NCBI GenBank assembly: GCA_029834535.1
Contig: JAQMWT010000556.1
Span: 1-64,000 of the forward strand
DNA: 64,000 bases
DNA from: Chrysophaeum taylorii
Lineage: Eukaryota > Sar > Pelagophyceae > Pelagomonadales > Pelagomonadaceae
Direction: 5' to 3'
Below are positions 27,430-39,669 of the stretch, one piece after another. The translations under genes were made by a program, and so were the position numbers. The number at the start of each line of letters is the position of its first letter. Positions within the stretch are counted from its first letter, which is position 1. The notes under the pieces were generated by a model. That model was not told the origin of the DNA and searched no databases. It saw only the letters and a list, made by a program, of their open reading frames with translations.

Positions 27430-30400
27430 AATTCGCAACTTCCAAAGAACAAGCGGCGAAGTCCTGCCGACCGCGTTGAGCCCGACAGATCTATCCTTTG
27501 AGCAGTGCTTGCGAATTGCGGACACCACCCTTCGTCACGTACAGATTCCGCTGTTGAATACGCGTACTCGTGTCGTTAAGTGGGTGTCAGAAGATGATAT
27601 CCTGGATCCCACCAAATGGAAACCGCCAGAAGTACCTATGCTTCCGCTTCCAACAGATGCGCCGGGGACGGCTCATGGTTCTTCTGCTGCCCCCCCCCGA
27701 CAATCAAAAGTGGACGTTCCGCCGGATCCTGAACCTGAACAGGAGCCGAAAGTAAGGAGCGCGCCGAATGTGCGCGTCAAAGGTGAAAGGATCAATAATA
27801 AGAGCCACCCTGAGGTGAGGTTCAAATACGAAGAAAAGTCCGATGTGCCATGGAAGGATGCGCCGCGCGACGCGGACGGTGCACCGTTACCGCAAACTAC
27901 GGAGCACGTCAAGGACAACGATGCTATGGAAGTTGAAATTCCGACGAAAGAAGAAGTCGAGAAGGTTGTTAGAGAACTGGAAATTCCCGACAACCCGCAT
28001 CTGGATGAGGATGCGAAGATGATGTTGAGCCTCTGCGTGCAATACGCGTGGGCCTTTTTTTGATCCGATTGTGAGACCCGTGGACTCGCCGCCGGTTTCT
28101 CTACGATTTAAGGACGCAAACCCACGACCGATTAAGATGACACCTTACAGGTTGACGCCAGCAAAGCTCGAGTGTCTCAGAAAGCAGATCACCGAGTGGT
28201 GTCGCGATGGAGTCATCCGACCGGCGAACTCTCCGTGGGGATTCCCTGTACTGATGCTGCCTAAGAAGGGAGCAGAGGCCGGGACGTCGAATGCTTTTCG
28301 TGCTGCAGTTGACTTGCGTCAGCTCAATGATCAGCTGGTCAATGACAGTTGGCCGAATATTCGTCAAGATGATGCTTCGGCTTTTCTTGCCATGCGCCGT
28401 TGGCGGACGTGCATTGATATTCGATGGGGTTATCACAACCTACGTTTGGACGCCGCCGCTCAGGACGCCGTCACGATGGTTAGTCCACTTGGAGCCCATA
28501 GTTTCTTGCGCTTGCCTCTGGGAGTGAAAACAGCAGGAGCTCTCTTCTGTAAGCAGATGGCCAGCGATTTGTCCACATGGATGTATAAGGACTTGGTCGC
28601 GTTTGTCGACGATATTATGATGGGATCGGATGATTCCAGTCATTTACAAGTCTTGATTGAAGTGCTGTCCCATTTAGCGCAGCGAGGATATGGTGGACGA
28701 ACTTCTAAGTTCCATCTCCTCGAAGATGAAATCGAGTTTCTGGGACACATTTCGACTCCGGGAGGCTTGAAGCCGAATCCCACGACGCTAGAAGCGCCGC
28801 AACAGATGCCGATTCCCGGTACGCTGCCGAACACGTCCCCGAAGACCCAGATTCGATCCTTCGTCGGCATGAGCAACAACTGCCGCCGATACGTAAAGAA
28901 TTATTCGAAGATTGTGGAGCCGCTGAGGCGATTATGTCTTGATGGTGTTAAGTTTGAGTGGACGCCTGAGTGCCAAAAGGCATGGGACACGATCATCGAA
29001 GCTTTGGTGGACTCTCGCGGAGTTTATCATCCTGACTACGATCTTCCCTTTCAGATCCGCTCGGATGCTTCCAAGGATGGTCTGGGCGCGTATCTTTTTC
29101 AGCTCGTGGAAGTCAAGGACGAAACCGGCAAGGTGACACAAGAGGAACGAGTGATTGAGTATTGGAGCCGAGCTGTGCCGAAAGAGATGCGGAACTATGA
29201 GCCCCGCCGGCTAGAGCTACTGGCAGTTATTCTTTCTCTTTAACATTTTCGCTCTTATATCGAAGGTCACAAGACGATCCTTGAGACGGACCATAGCAAT
29301 TTGACGTTTTTACGAAAGGCGAAGCACCCGTCTGGGCAGTTGGCTCGATGGGCGATGCGGCTCGCCAATTTCGATCCTGAATTGGGTTACAAACCAGGGA
29401 AGTCGCCGGGAATGAGTATCCCTGACTGTCTCTCTCGCAATCCTATCGATCATGTCATCGAGACGGACGAGTTTGGTGGACCCTTGAACCACGCGTATCT
29501 AGTGTGCCAAGAACTCCCTCGCCCTGTCGATGATGAAGGAGTACCTTTACCTGGGTGCCATGTCATTCTGTCGTTTGTTACGACTGAGTTGCCTGTGGAG
29601 GAAGAGGAAGAAGACCTCGATGATCCGATGCAATTGGTCACGTCTCATGCTACGAAACAACGTCAGAAGCAACGTCTGCAGACCCAGCCTAGGCGTGATG
29701 CCGATGATTACCAAGAGTACATCGACAAGATTCCGGATAATTTGACTTTGGAAGAGATAGCCAAAAGAGCAGATCACTGATGCTACATGCGAGGACACGA
29801 ATGTTGTCGCATGGGTCAGGGCCATTCTGTTCGTCGGTACGGAGCCAATTATCGTTATCAAGTGGTGAAAGGAGTTCTCTACCGTGCCGCACCCGACTTG
29901 CACCCGATGATAGTCGCACCCCGAACTTAACGGACGCGCATCATCCGATTGTACCACGACACACCTCTCAATGGTGGTCACATGGGTCGTCAAAGTACAG
30001 TGCAGTCGATACTTGAACGATTTTTGGTGGCCCCACATGTCTAATGAGGTGGGTGCTTACATTGCTGGTTTGCATAGTGTGCAAGAAAGCTCGTACGCCT
30101 GAACCAAAGAGAGCAGGTCTGCTTCAGCAACCGGTGTATGATGGTGATTGCGCCGTCATGTGTATGGATTTGTTCGGACCCTTGCCTAGTGATGGTCCCG
30201 AGACGTATCTGATCATCATTTTTGATCCATATTCACATTTCTTGATTCTTGACGTACTACACCATAAGACTGCTGAGTCAATCCTCGAGTCTTTTGTCGC
30301 GAGTATATTACTCAAAGGTTATCTACCTCAAAGGGTTCGTACCGACAACGGGAAAGAATTCGTCAAAAAATTGATGGAAGAGTTTTGTCATCTCTTCAAT

Positions 30401-31534
30401 GTTCGGTATAGTACCACGATTCCGTATCATGCTCAGGCTAATCCTGCGGAAAGAGTCAACCACTTTATCAAGGCTTTCCTCTGTGCATGTCTTCAAGACC
30501 GCAAGATGACGGACTGGCCCGAGTTCGCGGAGTACATTGCTTTTCGCTACAATCGTAAGTTCATTCTGGGGACTCAGATCTCACCCTTCATGCTTCGTCT
30601 CAAGCGGCAGCCTCTATTGCCGACAGATTATACGATCATGAATCTTGATGTCCGCCGCCTGCCGAAAACTCGCTCCGATGTTGTGGCAGAGACTCGCGAG
30701 AGGTTGAAATTCTACACCGCTACGGTGAATGAAGCTCGCGAGAAGGCTCTTCGTAAACAACGTCTCGCTTACAATGCGGACCATGTCGATGTGGAGTGTG
30801 AAGAAGGCTCACATCTTCTGCTCTACATCCGTTTTTTTTCACAACAAGCTTCGACCGGAATGGCGCGGTCCATTCGTTATTCAGGAACGCGCTTGTCTCC
30901 GGTCACTTACAGGATTGAGTCTCTTGATTCTCCTCCTGAACGCCGTTGTGTTCATGTCAGTCAGATCACCCCTGTGATGGTTTCTCCAGTGGTCGATCGA
31001 GCCGTGCCCAAACCCAAGGAGACCTTCCGGGATGATTTCAAGCACGGTAAGTTCGTTGTCTTTCGGATCCCCGATAGCAAACGATCCGATTGGCGAAATA
31101 AGATTTACGTGGCTGAAGTTTATGAGCCCTATCATGATTATGTGAATGATCGAGTCGCTCTGCATTTTTATGCCGATCTCGGTCCCCATGACAAGGTTTC
31201 TTACTACAAGCCTACCTCACATCTCTCTACTCGCAAGCTCAAGCCGGAATACAAGGACGCGGACGGTCGCAGCATCACCGACAAGTCCAAGGTCAACAAC
31301 AGTACCACTCCTTGTGTCACCGGCTTCGCTCCGCATGAGACCGATGTGTTGATTCCCAAATTCACTTTGCGTAGTGGACGCGTTCCCGAAGAACCTGTCG
31401 TCGAACGCGTCTACAAGAAGATTCGTTCCCGAGACGCTCATTCAGCCAAGGCTCGTACTATTCTCGTCGAGCTCGCTGAGGGCAGCTCGTATTCTCACCA
31501 AGGGAGTCCTGTGGCGGCAACTCCTGACCGCTAA
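27430..31534 (+). mobile_element. Ty3/gypsy-type LTR retrotransposon, broken
   Basis: Fossil element in plus orientation. Recognised parts in order: an acidic linker region (27476-28063), reverse transcriptase (28071-29000, with FVDDIMMGSDD at the catalytic site and RSFVGMSNNCRRYVKNYS after it), RNase H (about 29000-29450), a zinc/integrase region and integrase core with C-terminal part (about 29800-31534, VRTDNGKEFVKKLMEEF, AERVNHFIKAFL). No gag and no LTR pair were identified, so the outer limits are approximate. It has roughly three or four breaks. It lies between the hAT-like transposon and repeat R copy C. Confidence 0.8.
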
Positions 31535-32082
31535 GGCTTACCCCCCCTTCTCAAGGCTTGATACCCGTTCAACAGGACGCCTTTTCTTACTTTCCTAGAG
31601 TCTAGGTCCTAGTGACGTCATACCTCTTCCTCGAGAGAGGCGTATCTTGCTATCATAAACCAACTCTCCATCCTCAAGTTGAGAGGCTTGGTGAGCGTGA
31701 GCAAGGTGTGTGGCGAGCATAACCGACCGCGAGTCCGTCCGTTTTGGCCTCGTTCAGTGAGGTCTAGGGCAAGTCGGTGAGTACCCCCTTTGTCACCTGG
31801 GGGTCGGGAGTGGTTTTTCTGCGCCGCCATAGCCGGGAAGGCGGAAACTGCGCATCGGGGATCCAATGGGGACCGACGGCGGCCTCCCGATATTGGCCCC
31901 GGGGGGCTGCGTAGCTCGTGACCCGGCTGGCGACCTAGGACGACAGTGTCGTTTGACCACCTTGTCTAGTTGTCTGCCAGGGACGCGTCCAAGGTAACCC
32001 CGGGCCGAGTTCGACGCGTGTTTGACCCTCCTAGATGGTACCGCATTGACTTCGACCCTAAGCGCGCCCAGCGATCGCTAAC
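31535..32082. other. no gene seen; possible end of the gypsy element
   Basis: About 550 bp with no coding sign. It may hold the 3' untranslated region or LTR of the preceding gypsy-type element; no matching copy was found upstream of that element in the window. Confidence 0.4.
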
Positions 32083-32556
32083 CGTTGGTTGCGATGGAGG
32101 ACGGCGCCTAAGACGCTTGCTCCCTGCGGCGGCCCCGGCCGTCCCGGAGTGCGACGGTGCCTGCGCTCGCCTCCCGGGCTGGCCGGTTAGCACCCGGAAA
32201 AAAAGTCCGCGCTGGGATGGGGTTCGCTCGGTTGGGCAGAACGCGACGGACAGGTCGATTGTTCGTGGACCAACACGTCCGCGGCCTGCGACGCTTTTGC
32301 ACGACGACCTCGCACAAGACCGCGGTCCGCAGTGGCGGTCCACCATCAACAAGTCCGTCCTCGTCCCTCGCCTCTGCCCCAACTGCGTGATTTTCTTGTG
32401 TGACTCCGTACCGGCTCCTGCCGGTCCCCCGGCCTGGCTCCCAGACAGCTCGGCCACCCACATCCTTCATGCTCCCCACACACACCCCCCCCTCTTAACA
32501 GTCGACATTTAAAGACAGACAGCTCGGGAGAGGGACCCGAAATTAGTTGCAAGTAG
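32083..32556 (+). repeat. dispersed repeat R, copy C (longest)
   Basis: The longest copy of repeat R, sharing its left half with copy A (6200-6544) and its right half with copies A and B (23623-23800). It ends directly at the Copia element 2 LTR. A 62-bp insert S (32454-32515) flanked by a 12-bp duplication interrupts it. Confidence 0.7.
32442..32527 (+). mobile_element. short truncated insert S, copy 2, with 12-bp duplication
   Basis: The 62-bp insert 32454-32515 is flanked by CAGACAGCTCGG on both sides. Read on the plus strand it ends CTCTTAACAGTCGACATTTA, the same end shared by all S copies. Here the opposite strand of copies 1, 3, 4 and 5 is seen, confirming that it moves independently of the Copia elements. 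Confidence 0.8.
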
Positions 32557-32658
32557 TGTGTGGGAAGCTATGACACTTACCCCTGCACCACGTATCCAGT
32601 ATCCCTACGTCATTCTCTTATCGCTAGTGTAACGTCTCATTCCAGTTGTCTGTCACAT
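32557..32658 (+). repeat. 5' LTR of Copia element 2
   Basis: TG..CA termini (TGTGTGGGAAGC ... GTCACA), 102 bp, matching the 3' LTR at 38034 apart from small length differences. Immediately followed by the primer-binding-like site. Confidence 0.85.
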
Positions 32659-32761
32659 GGTAGAGGTGCTCGTTCGTTTCGATCGAACCTGTGCTTGACT
32701 TCACGGCGACTCCTCATCGGCTTCAGTTCATTGCTACGTGTTCGGTTCGTTATCGTTTATC

Positions 32762-34375
32762 ATGTCCTCGATCGAAATTAAAAATAGCAAGCTTTCGCAA
32801 AAACTCGATGCCCTCAGTGGTGAGCGACATCTTTTTTACCAATGGACCCGGCGCCTGGAAAACATGATCATTTCCACCGGTGATCGCATTATCTTGACCA
32901 AGGACACTTGGACTAGCATTTCCGCCTCTGGCTGCTCTGAAGAAGAATTTGGTCTTAAGCAGCAACGCTGGTACTCTGCACTGTTCATGGCGCTACCAAT
33001 GCATGATACTGATCGTGCGGATATCCGTGAAAACCGCGATATGAACTTCACGCGGCTTTACAAGCGCATTACTGATGTTTACATGGGCCATGGAGATCGT
33101 GTCGCTCAGTCTGCAATTGCTTCATTGCATTCCTTGGTGTGCAACAATATCGATGAACTTGAGTCTTTTCTTAACAAGCTCATCACTGGTGTTCAAGTTG
33201 CTCGGCATCATCAAGATTTCCCTGACACACTTGCATTGCAATTGCTTCAGACGAAAATCCCCGACTCGATCTTGTCTAAGGATCTCATTGCACTTGATCC
33301 TAAACTGCGCACATATGATGGTTTCGTTGATCGCCTCCACAGTAAAGTTTTTGATTATCTTCAGACCAAGTCTGCGCTTGTCCATGCTACGTTCCGTGAA
33401 AGTCCTCGTCATCGTGAACGTTGCAACTTTTACGGTCGTACCAACCATCCTTCTGATAAATACCTTCATCGCCTTAATGCTTTGCGCTCTCAACAACGTT
33501 CTAGCCCTCGCCCATCTTTTCGAACATCTTTCCGTAACCGACCTTCATCTTCATTTTCCCGTGGTTTCCATCGCAAGCGCCCACGCCATACTGATCTTTG
33601 TCACTTTTGTGGTATTCCTGGCCATCACCAGAAAGATTGTCATAAGCGCCAGCGCTATTTGCTCTCACAAGCCACCGCCCGCCCTCGGCATCAATATCAA
33701 TACCCACGTCGGTCAAATCCCCAATACCCACCTCGGTCCAATCCCCTATACCCACCTAGGCCCCATCCACCCTTCTACCAAAACTATCTTTCCGCCCCCA
33801 TCCCACTCTTGCCTCCATCTCAATCCTCTCCGCCGCTTCTTGCGTTGCCACCCTCCACCACACCCTCTGTCCCGCCTTCCACCGCTGTCTCCCTTCCTGA
33901 CCCATCTCTTTCTGCACCCACCTATCCGTCTTTCAATTTCCATCTTCTTTCCATCTCCCCCTCCATTCACCAAGTCCTTTCCTCCACCAATGCCCTTACC
34001 GCTCTGCTCACCGCCCGTGAGCGCGACTACCTTCACAGCACCAACCTTCGTCTCGTTGTCTACGATACCGGTGCCAACGTCAATCTCTTCAATTCCCCAG
34101 CTGGCTTCACTGACCTGGACAACACTCAACAGCATTCCATCACTTCTGCTATCGGCACTGGCTCTGTTTCTGGTTCTGGCACTGCTCACTTAACGTTCCC
34201 TTCAATTGGTCCTCTTGACAATCGTGGTTTTCCTTCTCCTGCACCCACTCTTTCCGCCCCTCATGTTATCCATGTCGCGTTCCCGCATACCCTCATCTCG
34301 CCTGGCCTTGGTGACAAACGGATTCTTTCGGATCATGCCCGTGAGCAAGCTGGTTACGATTGCTACACCATTTAG
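32762..34375 (+). mobile_element. gag and protease region of Copia element 2
   Basis: An open stretch with a Copia gag core (KLDALSGERHLFYQWTRRLE), a CCHC zinc knuckle (CHFCGIPGHHQKDC), a long Pro-rich linker and an aspartic protease site (VYDTGANVNLFN). Part of a fossil element. Confidence 0.85.
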
Positions 34376-34462
34376 GCCGTTGGCCCTGCTCATCCGTAAC
34401 GTATTTTACGTCACCGCCAAACGCATCACGTTATTCCCCTGCTTCGTCGCTGTGGTCTTCTT

Positions 34463-37400
34463 TTGATCGTCTGTTGGATCGGCAATACGACCGCTGCGCC
34501 CTACGCGGACTTCGTTTCACCTTTTGTGGCATTTTCTTCTTGCCCCCGTGTCCATGACCCTTGTACGTTTCCCGCTGTGTCTCAACGCACTCAACTTACC
34601 TTCGACCTTTGGCATGCTCGTCTTGGTCATTACAGTCCCTCTTATATCCGCCGGTTGTCTTCTCTCGCTGTTGGCGCACCACTTTTCCCGAGCTCCGCGT
34701 CTCTTTCGTTTTGTCCTGCTTGTGCTCTCGGTAAAATGCATGCTGCGCATGTTGGCCAACGTAAAGCCCATGCTTCCGCTTCCACTTCGCTTCCTGCCTC
34801 CGAGCCTTTGTCTCGTCCACGTGCCGTTGCGCCCTACCTTATTATCCACGCCGATCTCATGTTTGCAGGCGCCCCATCCTTCATATATCAAGATCGCGCG
34901 ATCCTCACGTTTCTCGATGATCATACGCGCCGCCGCACACTTTACTTTGCTCCACGACACGATGCACTTACGAACGCTCGTCAACTCGAACTTTTTCTGT
35001 CTACCGTGGTTCGCCCATTCGGATATCGCATTGCCCTCATCTACACAGATCGTGACCGCTCTCTTATGGGCCAATTCGAAACCTTCTGTCTGGGCAACAA
35101 CATCCCTCTCAAACGTGCTCCTGCAGCTCAGTCCAAAACTTCACAGGCGCACGCTGGTGTCGTGGAACGCTCTCATCGCGCAACTGCTGATATTACTCGC
35201 ACTCTTTTGGTACATGCGCACCGTCCACCTGATTTTTGGCGTTGGGCCATGGAAACGGCTGACTTCATCTCTGAGCGCACGCCAAATGCCTCTAATCCTG
35301 GATATATGACGCCATATGAAATGCTACATGAAACTCTCCCCCGTGTTGATTTTCTTCGTGTTTGGGGCTGTCCTGCTGCAATTCTTACTGGCGACAAATG
35401 GCCTACCAAAGCTATAACCGGTATCTTCATTGGGTATCCCTCTGCAGGCCCTGGATATCGCATATTGCTTCAACGCGCCACTGGTCCTGTCATCCACACC
35501 TCGATTGATGTTGTTTTTGATGAAAATTTTGCTCTGCGTAAGTCTCTGTCCTCTCAACCCCTTCCTCCGTCTCTTGTGGATTCTCGTTTTCCTGACTTAT
35601 TTTATTACGACCCTCGTTTATCTTCCGCTGTTGCTCCCTTGTCTTCTGTTTTTGATGCTCAGGAGCCGGCCTTATCGGGACTGATCACCCCTGAAACAAT
35701 ATCTCAACCGTCACCGCACAATACACAACCGTTAACCGAAACGAAACGTGCACCATTACGTCGAGCCAGACGGGGCCGACCGCGCAAAGTCGACCAACGC
35801 GCGTTACAACAACCAACAAACTTTTATACTGGCGATTCTGTTTCATCCTGTCACAATGTCGATTCTGTTTCCTCTGTCGCTTCTGTTTCCTCCTGTGACT
35901 CTCTGTATGTCTCTTATGTTAGCTTTCGTTTGTTAGTTCATTATGTTTTCCTTCCCCTTTGTTTAGCTAACACCCTTGTTGATCCCCATGCACATGTTTA
36001 TTACTCTGCTTCCGAAGAAACCTCTCAGTATTCATACATTGACGAAACTACCATTACTTCCACCCATTTACGTGAAGCTTTAGCTCCGACCAATCCTGAG
36101 CGTCCTGGCTGGTTGCAAGCCATCGCCAAAGAGTATAGCTCCCTTGGTCAGCTTGGTTGCTGGGATGTTGTTCGCCTTCCTTCGACTTTTTCTGGCAACA
36201 TTTGTACCCTCAAGTGGATCCTCCGCAAGAAGTATGACTCTGGCCGCTTCAAATCATACAAGGCTCGCCTCGTCGTCCGCGGTTACACCCAGGTTCACGG
36301 CATTGATTATCATGACACCTACTCACCGGTTGCTAACATCGTCACGATCCGTTTCTTTATCACCTTTGGGATTTGCACAAGTTGGATGTCAGCTCCCCTT
36401 TTATCCAAGCTCCCATTGACGAAGACATCTATGTCTGGCCACCCGAAGGCTATGCTCCTCGCCAACCCACCGATGGTTCCAAAATCGTTTACAAGCTCCG
36501 TCGCTCTTGGTATGGTTGCAAACAAGCTTGTCGCAGTTGGTGGCTTTATTTGGAACGCTTCTTTCTCAATGATTGTGGCTTCGTCCGCGGATCTGGTGAC
36601 ACTTGCAATTACAAGCTCGTGCTCAATTCTACCGTTGTCCTACGTCTCGTACTTGTCGTTGATGATCTTCTTGTGGCGCACCCTCGTCATTGCATTGGCC
36701 ATTACCAAGCCTTTTTCCTCCGTTTCCGAACCTTCACTGACGGCAATGAGCTTGATCTCACCTCTTACGTTGGTCTTCGCATTACGCGTGATCGCTCTCA
36801 GAAAACCCTCTGTCTTGACCAATCCCATGCTATCCGTGAAATCCTTACCGAACATCGCTTCATCAACTGTAAACCTGAACTGACTCCCGCTCCCAAAGGT
36901 CTTCATCTTTCTGCGGCTGATTGTCCTGCTCCTGGTTCTCCAGATCATATCTTCATGGCGCGCATCCCTTTTCGCCGTATTGTTGGCTGTGTCCTCTTCA
37001 TCTCCATCATGACTCGCCCTGATGTCACTTGGTCCGTCAATCAGTGTGCGCGTTTTCCCCACAATCCTGGTAAACCCCACTGGCACGCTTTATCCCACAC
37101 TCTGCGTTATCTCAACGGTTCTCAGGATCTTGCCCTTATTCTTGGTCGCGATTCTATCCTTCGTCTCTGTGGTTATTCCGACTCCAGCTGGGCCGACGAC
37201 CCTGATGACCACCACTCTACAACTGGTTTTTGTTTTCTCCTTGCTGGCTCTATGATAGCCTACTGCTCCCGCTCGCAGTACTTACTTGCTCGCTCTTCTT
37301 TTGAAGCTGAGTTGCTCGCTCTTTAGGCTGCTACTGCTGAGCTCTCTTGGCTTCTCAAACTTTTTGATGACTTTGATCTCCCTCGTCACACGGTCCCAAT

Positions 37401-37623
37401 GTATGTCGATAATAGCACCACCGTCACACAAGTCCGTCTCCAATGTCTCACACGGCGCACCCGCCATATTGACATTCGCTTTTACAGCACCGCCGAATAT
37501 CATCGCAACCACATCATTGATCTCCAACACATTCCCCGCCTTCACAATCTTAGCGATATTTTCACCCGCAGTACGGAAGTTCCTTCCTTTCTCCGGCCTC
37601 GTGCTCTTTACCTCACTTCGTGA
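34463..37623 (+). mobile_element. integrase, reverse transcriptase and RNase H region of Copia element 2
   Basis: Recognised landmarks: the integrase zinc-binding block (LWHARLG-like), integrase core with FLDDHTRRRTLYF and GVVERSHRATADITRTLL, then GYTQVHGIDYHDTYSPVA at the start of reverse transcriptase, VVDDLLVAHP at the catalytic site, and the RNase H block with SDSSWADDPDD. Part of a fossil element; the region is not one continuous frame. Confidence 0.85.
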
Positions 37624-37670
37624 TCTTCGCCCTGATCTCTGTTGTTTCTTTCTTGCCACACTGCCTCTAT

Positions 37671-37909
37671 TGACGTCTTTAAATGTCGCTGCTAAGAGGG
37701 GGGGGTGTGTGGGGAGCATGAAGGATGTGGGTGGGTTTGTGGGATATGAGGGATGTGCCCGACGGGCGGAGATAAGTACGCGGGACCTAGTCGGGGTCAT
37801 CGCCGAGGCGTGGGGCAGGCGAAGTCGAAGTGACGTCTTTAAATGTCGAATGCTAAGAGGGGGGTGTGTGTGGGGAGCATGAAGGATGTGGGTGGGTTTG
37901 TGACGTCTT
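37671..37909 (-). mobile_element. two short truncated inserts S (copies 3 and 4) at one site
   Basis: Three copies of TGACGTCTT (37671, 37831, 37901) separate a 151-bp and a 61-bp insert. Each insert starts TAAATGTCG then TGCTAAGAGGGGGG and GTGGGGAGCATGAAGGATG. The 61-bp copy stops within the 151-bp one, i.e. same end, different truncation point. The site is the same as that used in Copia element 1. Confidence 0.75.
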
Positions 37910-38033
37910 CCTCAAAGCTTCTCATCTGTGAGCGTCTCACTTACCCCTTTTTCCTTTTCTTCCTTTTTCTTTTTCCAGCACCTGTGTGAGGACCTCACTT
38001 ACCCCTTTTTTCTTTTCTTTCTTTTCCAGCACC

Positions 38034-38131
38034 TGTGTGAGGAAGCTATGACACTTACCCCTGCACCACGTATCCAGTATCCCTACGTCATTCTCTTATC
38101 GCTAGTGTAACGTCTCATTCCAGTTGTCACA
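38034..38131 (+). repeat. 3' LTR of Copia element 2
   Basis: TGTGTGAGGAAGC to GTTGTCACA, 98 bp. A partial duplicate of its head (TGTGTGAGGA then CTCACTTACCCC) lies about 50 bp upstream, each preceded by a pyrimidine tract ending CAGCACC. Confidence 0.85.
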
Positions 38132-38227
38132 TAGTTAGTTGCGTGGGCAGTTTGGAGGCCAGGGTGTTTCTGTTACGAGGCCGGGGGGTGTTTGTTTGTG
38201 AGGGTTTGAGGATCCGCCTGTACGAAA

Positions 38228-39091
38228 ATGATGCGGTCGGACGACCTCGTGATGTTGTACAGCGGTCCCGATCAGGTGGACTACGCGTACCTGTCGCCCG
38301 AGACTGCGGGTGTTTACCAGAACAAGCACGGGTCGTTCCAGCACCGGTCTCTTGTTGGGAAAGCGTTCGGGACGCGGATAAGAGCGAGCAACAGCGATGG
38401 GTGGGTAGACGCCCTCGCCCCGACGCCCGAGCTGTGGGCGAGCGCGGTCCGGCACCGCACGCAGATCGTGCACCAGCTGGACGCGGCCGTGGTGTGCTTC
38501 GAGTTGGGGGTGCGAAGATCGTCGGTGTGCGCCGAGGCCGGGACGGGCTCCGGCGCGATGACGGGAGCTCTATCGCGGAGCTGCGGCAGCGTTCACACGT
38601 ACGAGTTCAACGAGGCCCGCGCGACGGCGGCGCAAGGGGAGTTCGAGCGCAACGGCCTCACCAACGTCACGGTGCGCCACTGCGACGTGTGCGAAGAGGG
38701 CTTCCGGGACCTGGACGTCGATTCCGTCGACGCCGTCTTCCTCGATCTGCCCGAGCCGTGGCGCGCTCTCCCGCACGCACTCCGCGTCGCCAAGCCGGGC
38801 GCCCGGATCGCCACCTATTCGCCCTGCGTCGAGCAGGTCCACCGCACGCGGGACGCCCTCTCGACTTGCCTCGATCTTCGAACCCTCGAGGTGCGCCAGC
38901 GCGATTTTGTTGTCAAAGACGTCCTCCTCGAAACGGGCCTTGCTCCCCCGGCCAAGCGCCGCAAGGATTACCAAAACGAGGATGACGCGCCGCGCCGCTA
39001 CGCGTGCGCCAAGCCGGTCCCCTCGATGCGCGGCCACACGGCATTCCTCACTTTCGCCACTCTCCCCCCGGGCGACGACCCCTCTGAGTGA
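38228..39091 (+). CDS. TRM61: tRNA (adenine-58 N1) methyltransferase catalytic subunit
   Basis: The 287-residue product matches TRM61/GCD14/TRMT61A along its length. The N-terminal beta domain is present (YLSPETAGVYQNKHGSFQHR), then the SAM-binding motif EAGTGSGAMTGAL (103-115), the acidic end of strand 2 (TYEFNEAR, 124-131), DVCEEGF (153-159), the motif FLDLPEPW (171-178) that positions the target adenine, and SPCVEQVHRT (198-207). With TRM6 it forms the nuclear complex that makes m1A58 in the T-loop, needed for stability of initiator tRNA-Met. Two adjacent ATGs open the frame; either could start. The Copia element 2 LTR ends 96 bp upstream, so the native promoter is short or includes LTR sequence. 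No introns. Confidence 0.92.
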   Translation: MMRSDDLVMLYSGPDQVDYAYLSPETAGVYQNKHGSFQHRSLVGKAFGTRIRASNSDGWVDALAPTPELWASAVRHRTQIVHQLDAAVVCFELGVRRSSVCAEAGTGSGAMTGALSRSCGSVHTYEFNEARATAAQGEFERNGLTNVTVRHCDVCEEGFRDLDVDSVDAVFLDLPEPWRALPHALRVAKPGARIATYSPCVEQVHRTRDALSTCLDLRTLEVRQRDFVVKDVLLETGLAPPAKRRKDYQNEDDAPRRYACAKPVPSMRGHTAFLTFATLPPGDDPSE

Positions 39092-39404
39092 CGGGATCTT
39101 GCAGCCTTGACGAATAAGTAGTGATCAGAGTCGCCGGGCGATGAGGGGGGAGGTAGAAATTGAGGACGCGGCGATTTTCTGCCGCGCGTTGTCAGCGGTT
39201 TTGAGCGAGGGAGTACCAGGAGGTCAGAGCGTGTTGCATTTGGGGAGTGCCTTCTTGAGACCACGGCCGGACGTGAACTCTTGGGACGCGGCGGGGCGTT
39301 AGGAGGCCCACCAGGAAGTGGGCATCTTCCGAGGGCGGCGATCCCCCCAGGGCATGCGAGCAAGGTGGCCTGCCCAGGCGAGAGATGTAGATGTTGATAG
39401 TATT
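39092..39404. other. no gene seen
   Basis: About 310 bp between TRM61 and MITE copy 2, GC-rich, open by chance on the minus strand. No domain recognised. Confidence 0.5.
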
Positions 39405-39669
39405 AGGGTCGGATAAGAAAACGAGACTAGCCCGCGCCGCAACGACGGGTCCTACAACGCGTGGGCTTTTTCCTTTTTTTGCGTGAGGGGACGAAAGGAT
39501 GCCGACTTCACTATGGGGACTAGTTCCATCGCGACGATCTCGCGGCGTGGCGGCACATACTGCTTGAGTACAAATGAACATAGCTCAGCGATCCGTTGAG
39601 TATGTCTTACTACAAATTGGAACATAGTTAACGGCTCGTACGAACTTTCTTATCCGACCTTGGCAAAGA
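39405..39669 (-). mobile_element. MITE family M, copy 2 (inverted)
   Basis: About 265 bp, the reverse complement of copies 1 and 3, bounded by AGGGTCGGATAAGAAA and its inverse. Internal blocks (GTGCCGCCACGCCGCGAGAT on the minus strand; TTCATTTGTACTCAAGC) match throughout. No convincing target duplication. Confidence 0.85.

Larger units (their letters stand above)
32557..38131 (+). mobile_element. Copia (Ty1-type) LTR retrotransposon, element 2, broken but recent
   Basis: A 5.6-kb fossil with both LTRs. Order: 5' LTR 32557-32658, primer-binding-like site TGGTAGAGGTG, gag and protease region 32762-34375, integrase, reverse transcriptase and RNase H region 34463-37623, 3' untranslated part with two S inserts, and 3' LTR 38034-38131. 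The LTRs are almost identical over about 98 bp, so insertion is recent. It has about three or four breaks. No clear target duplication is visible; the left flank is repeat R. Its right end lies 96 bp upstream of the TRM61 start codon. Confidence 0.9.
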
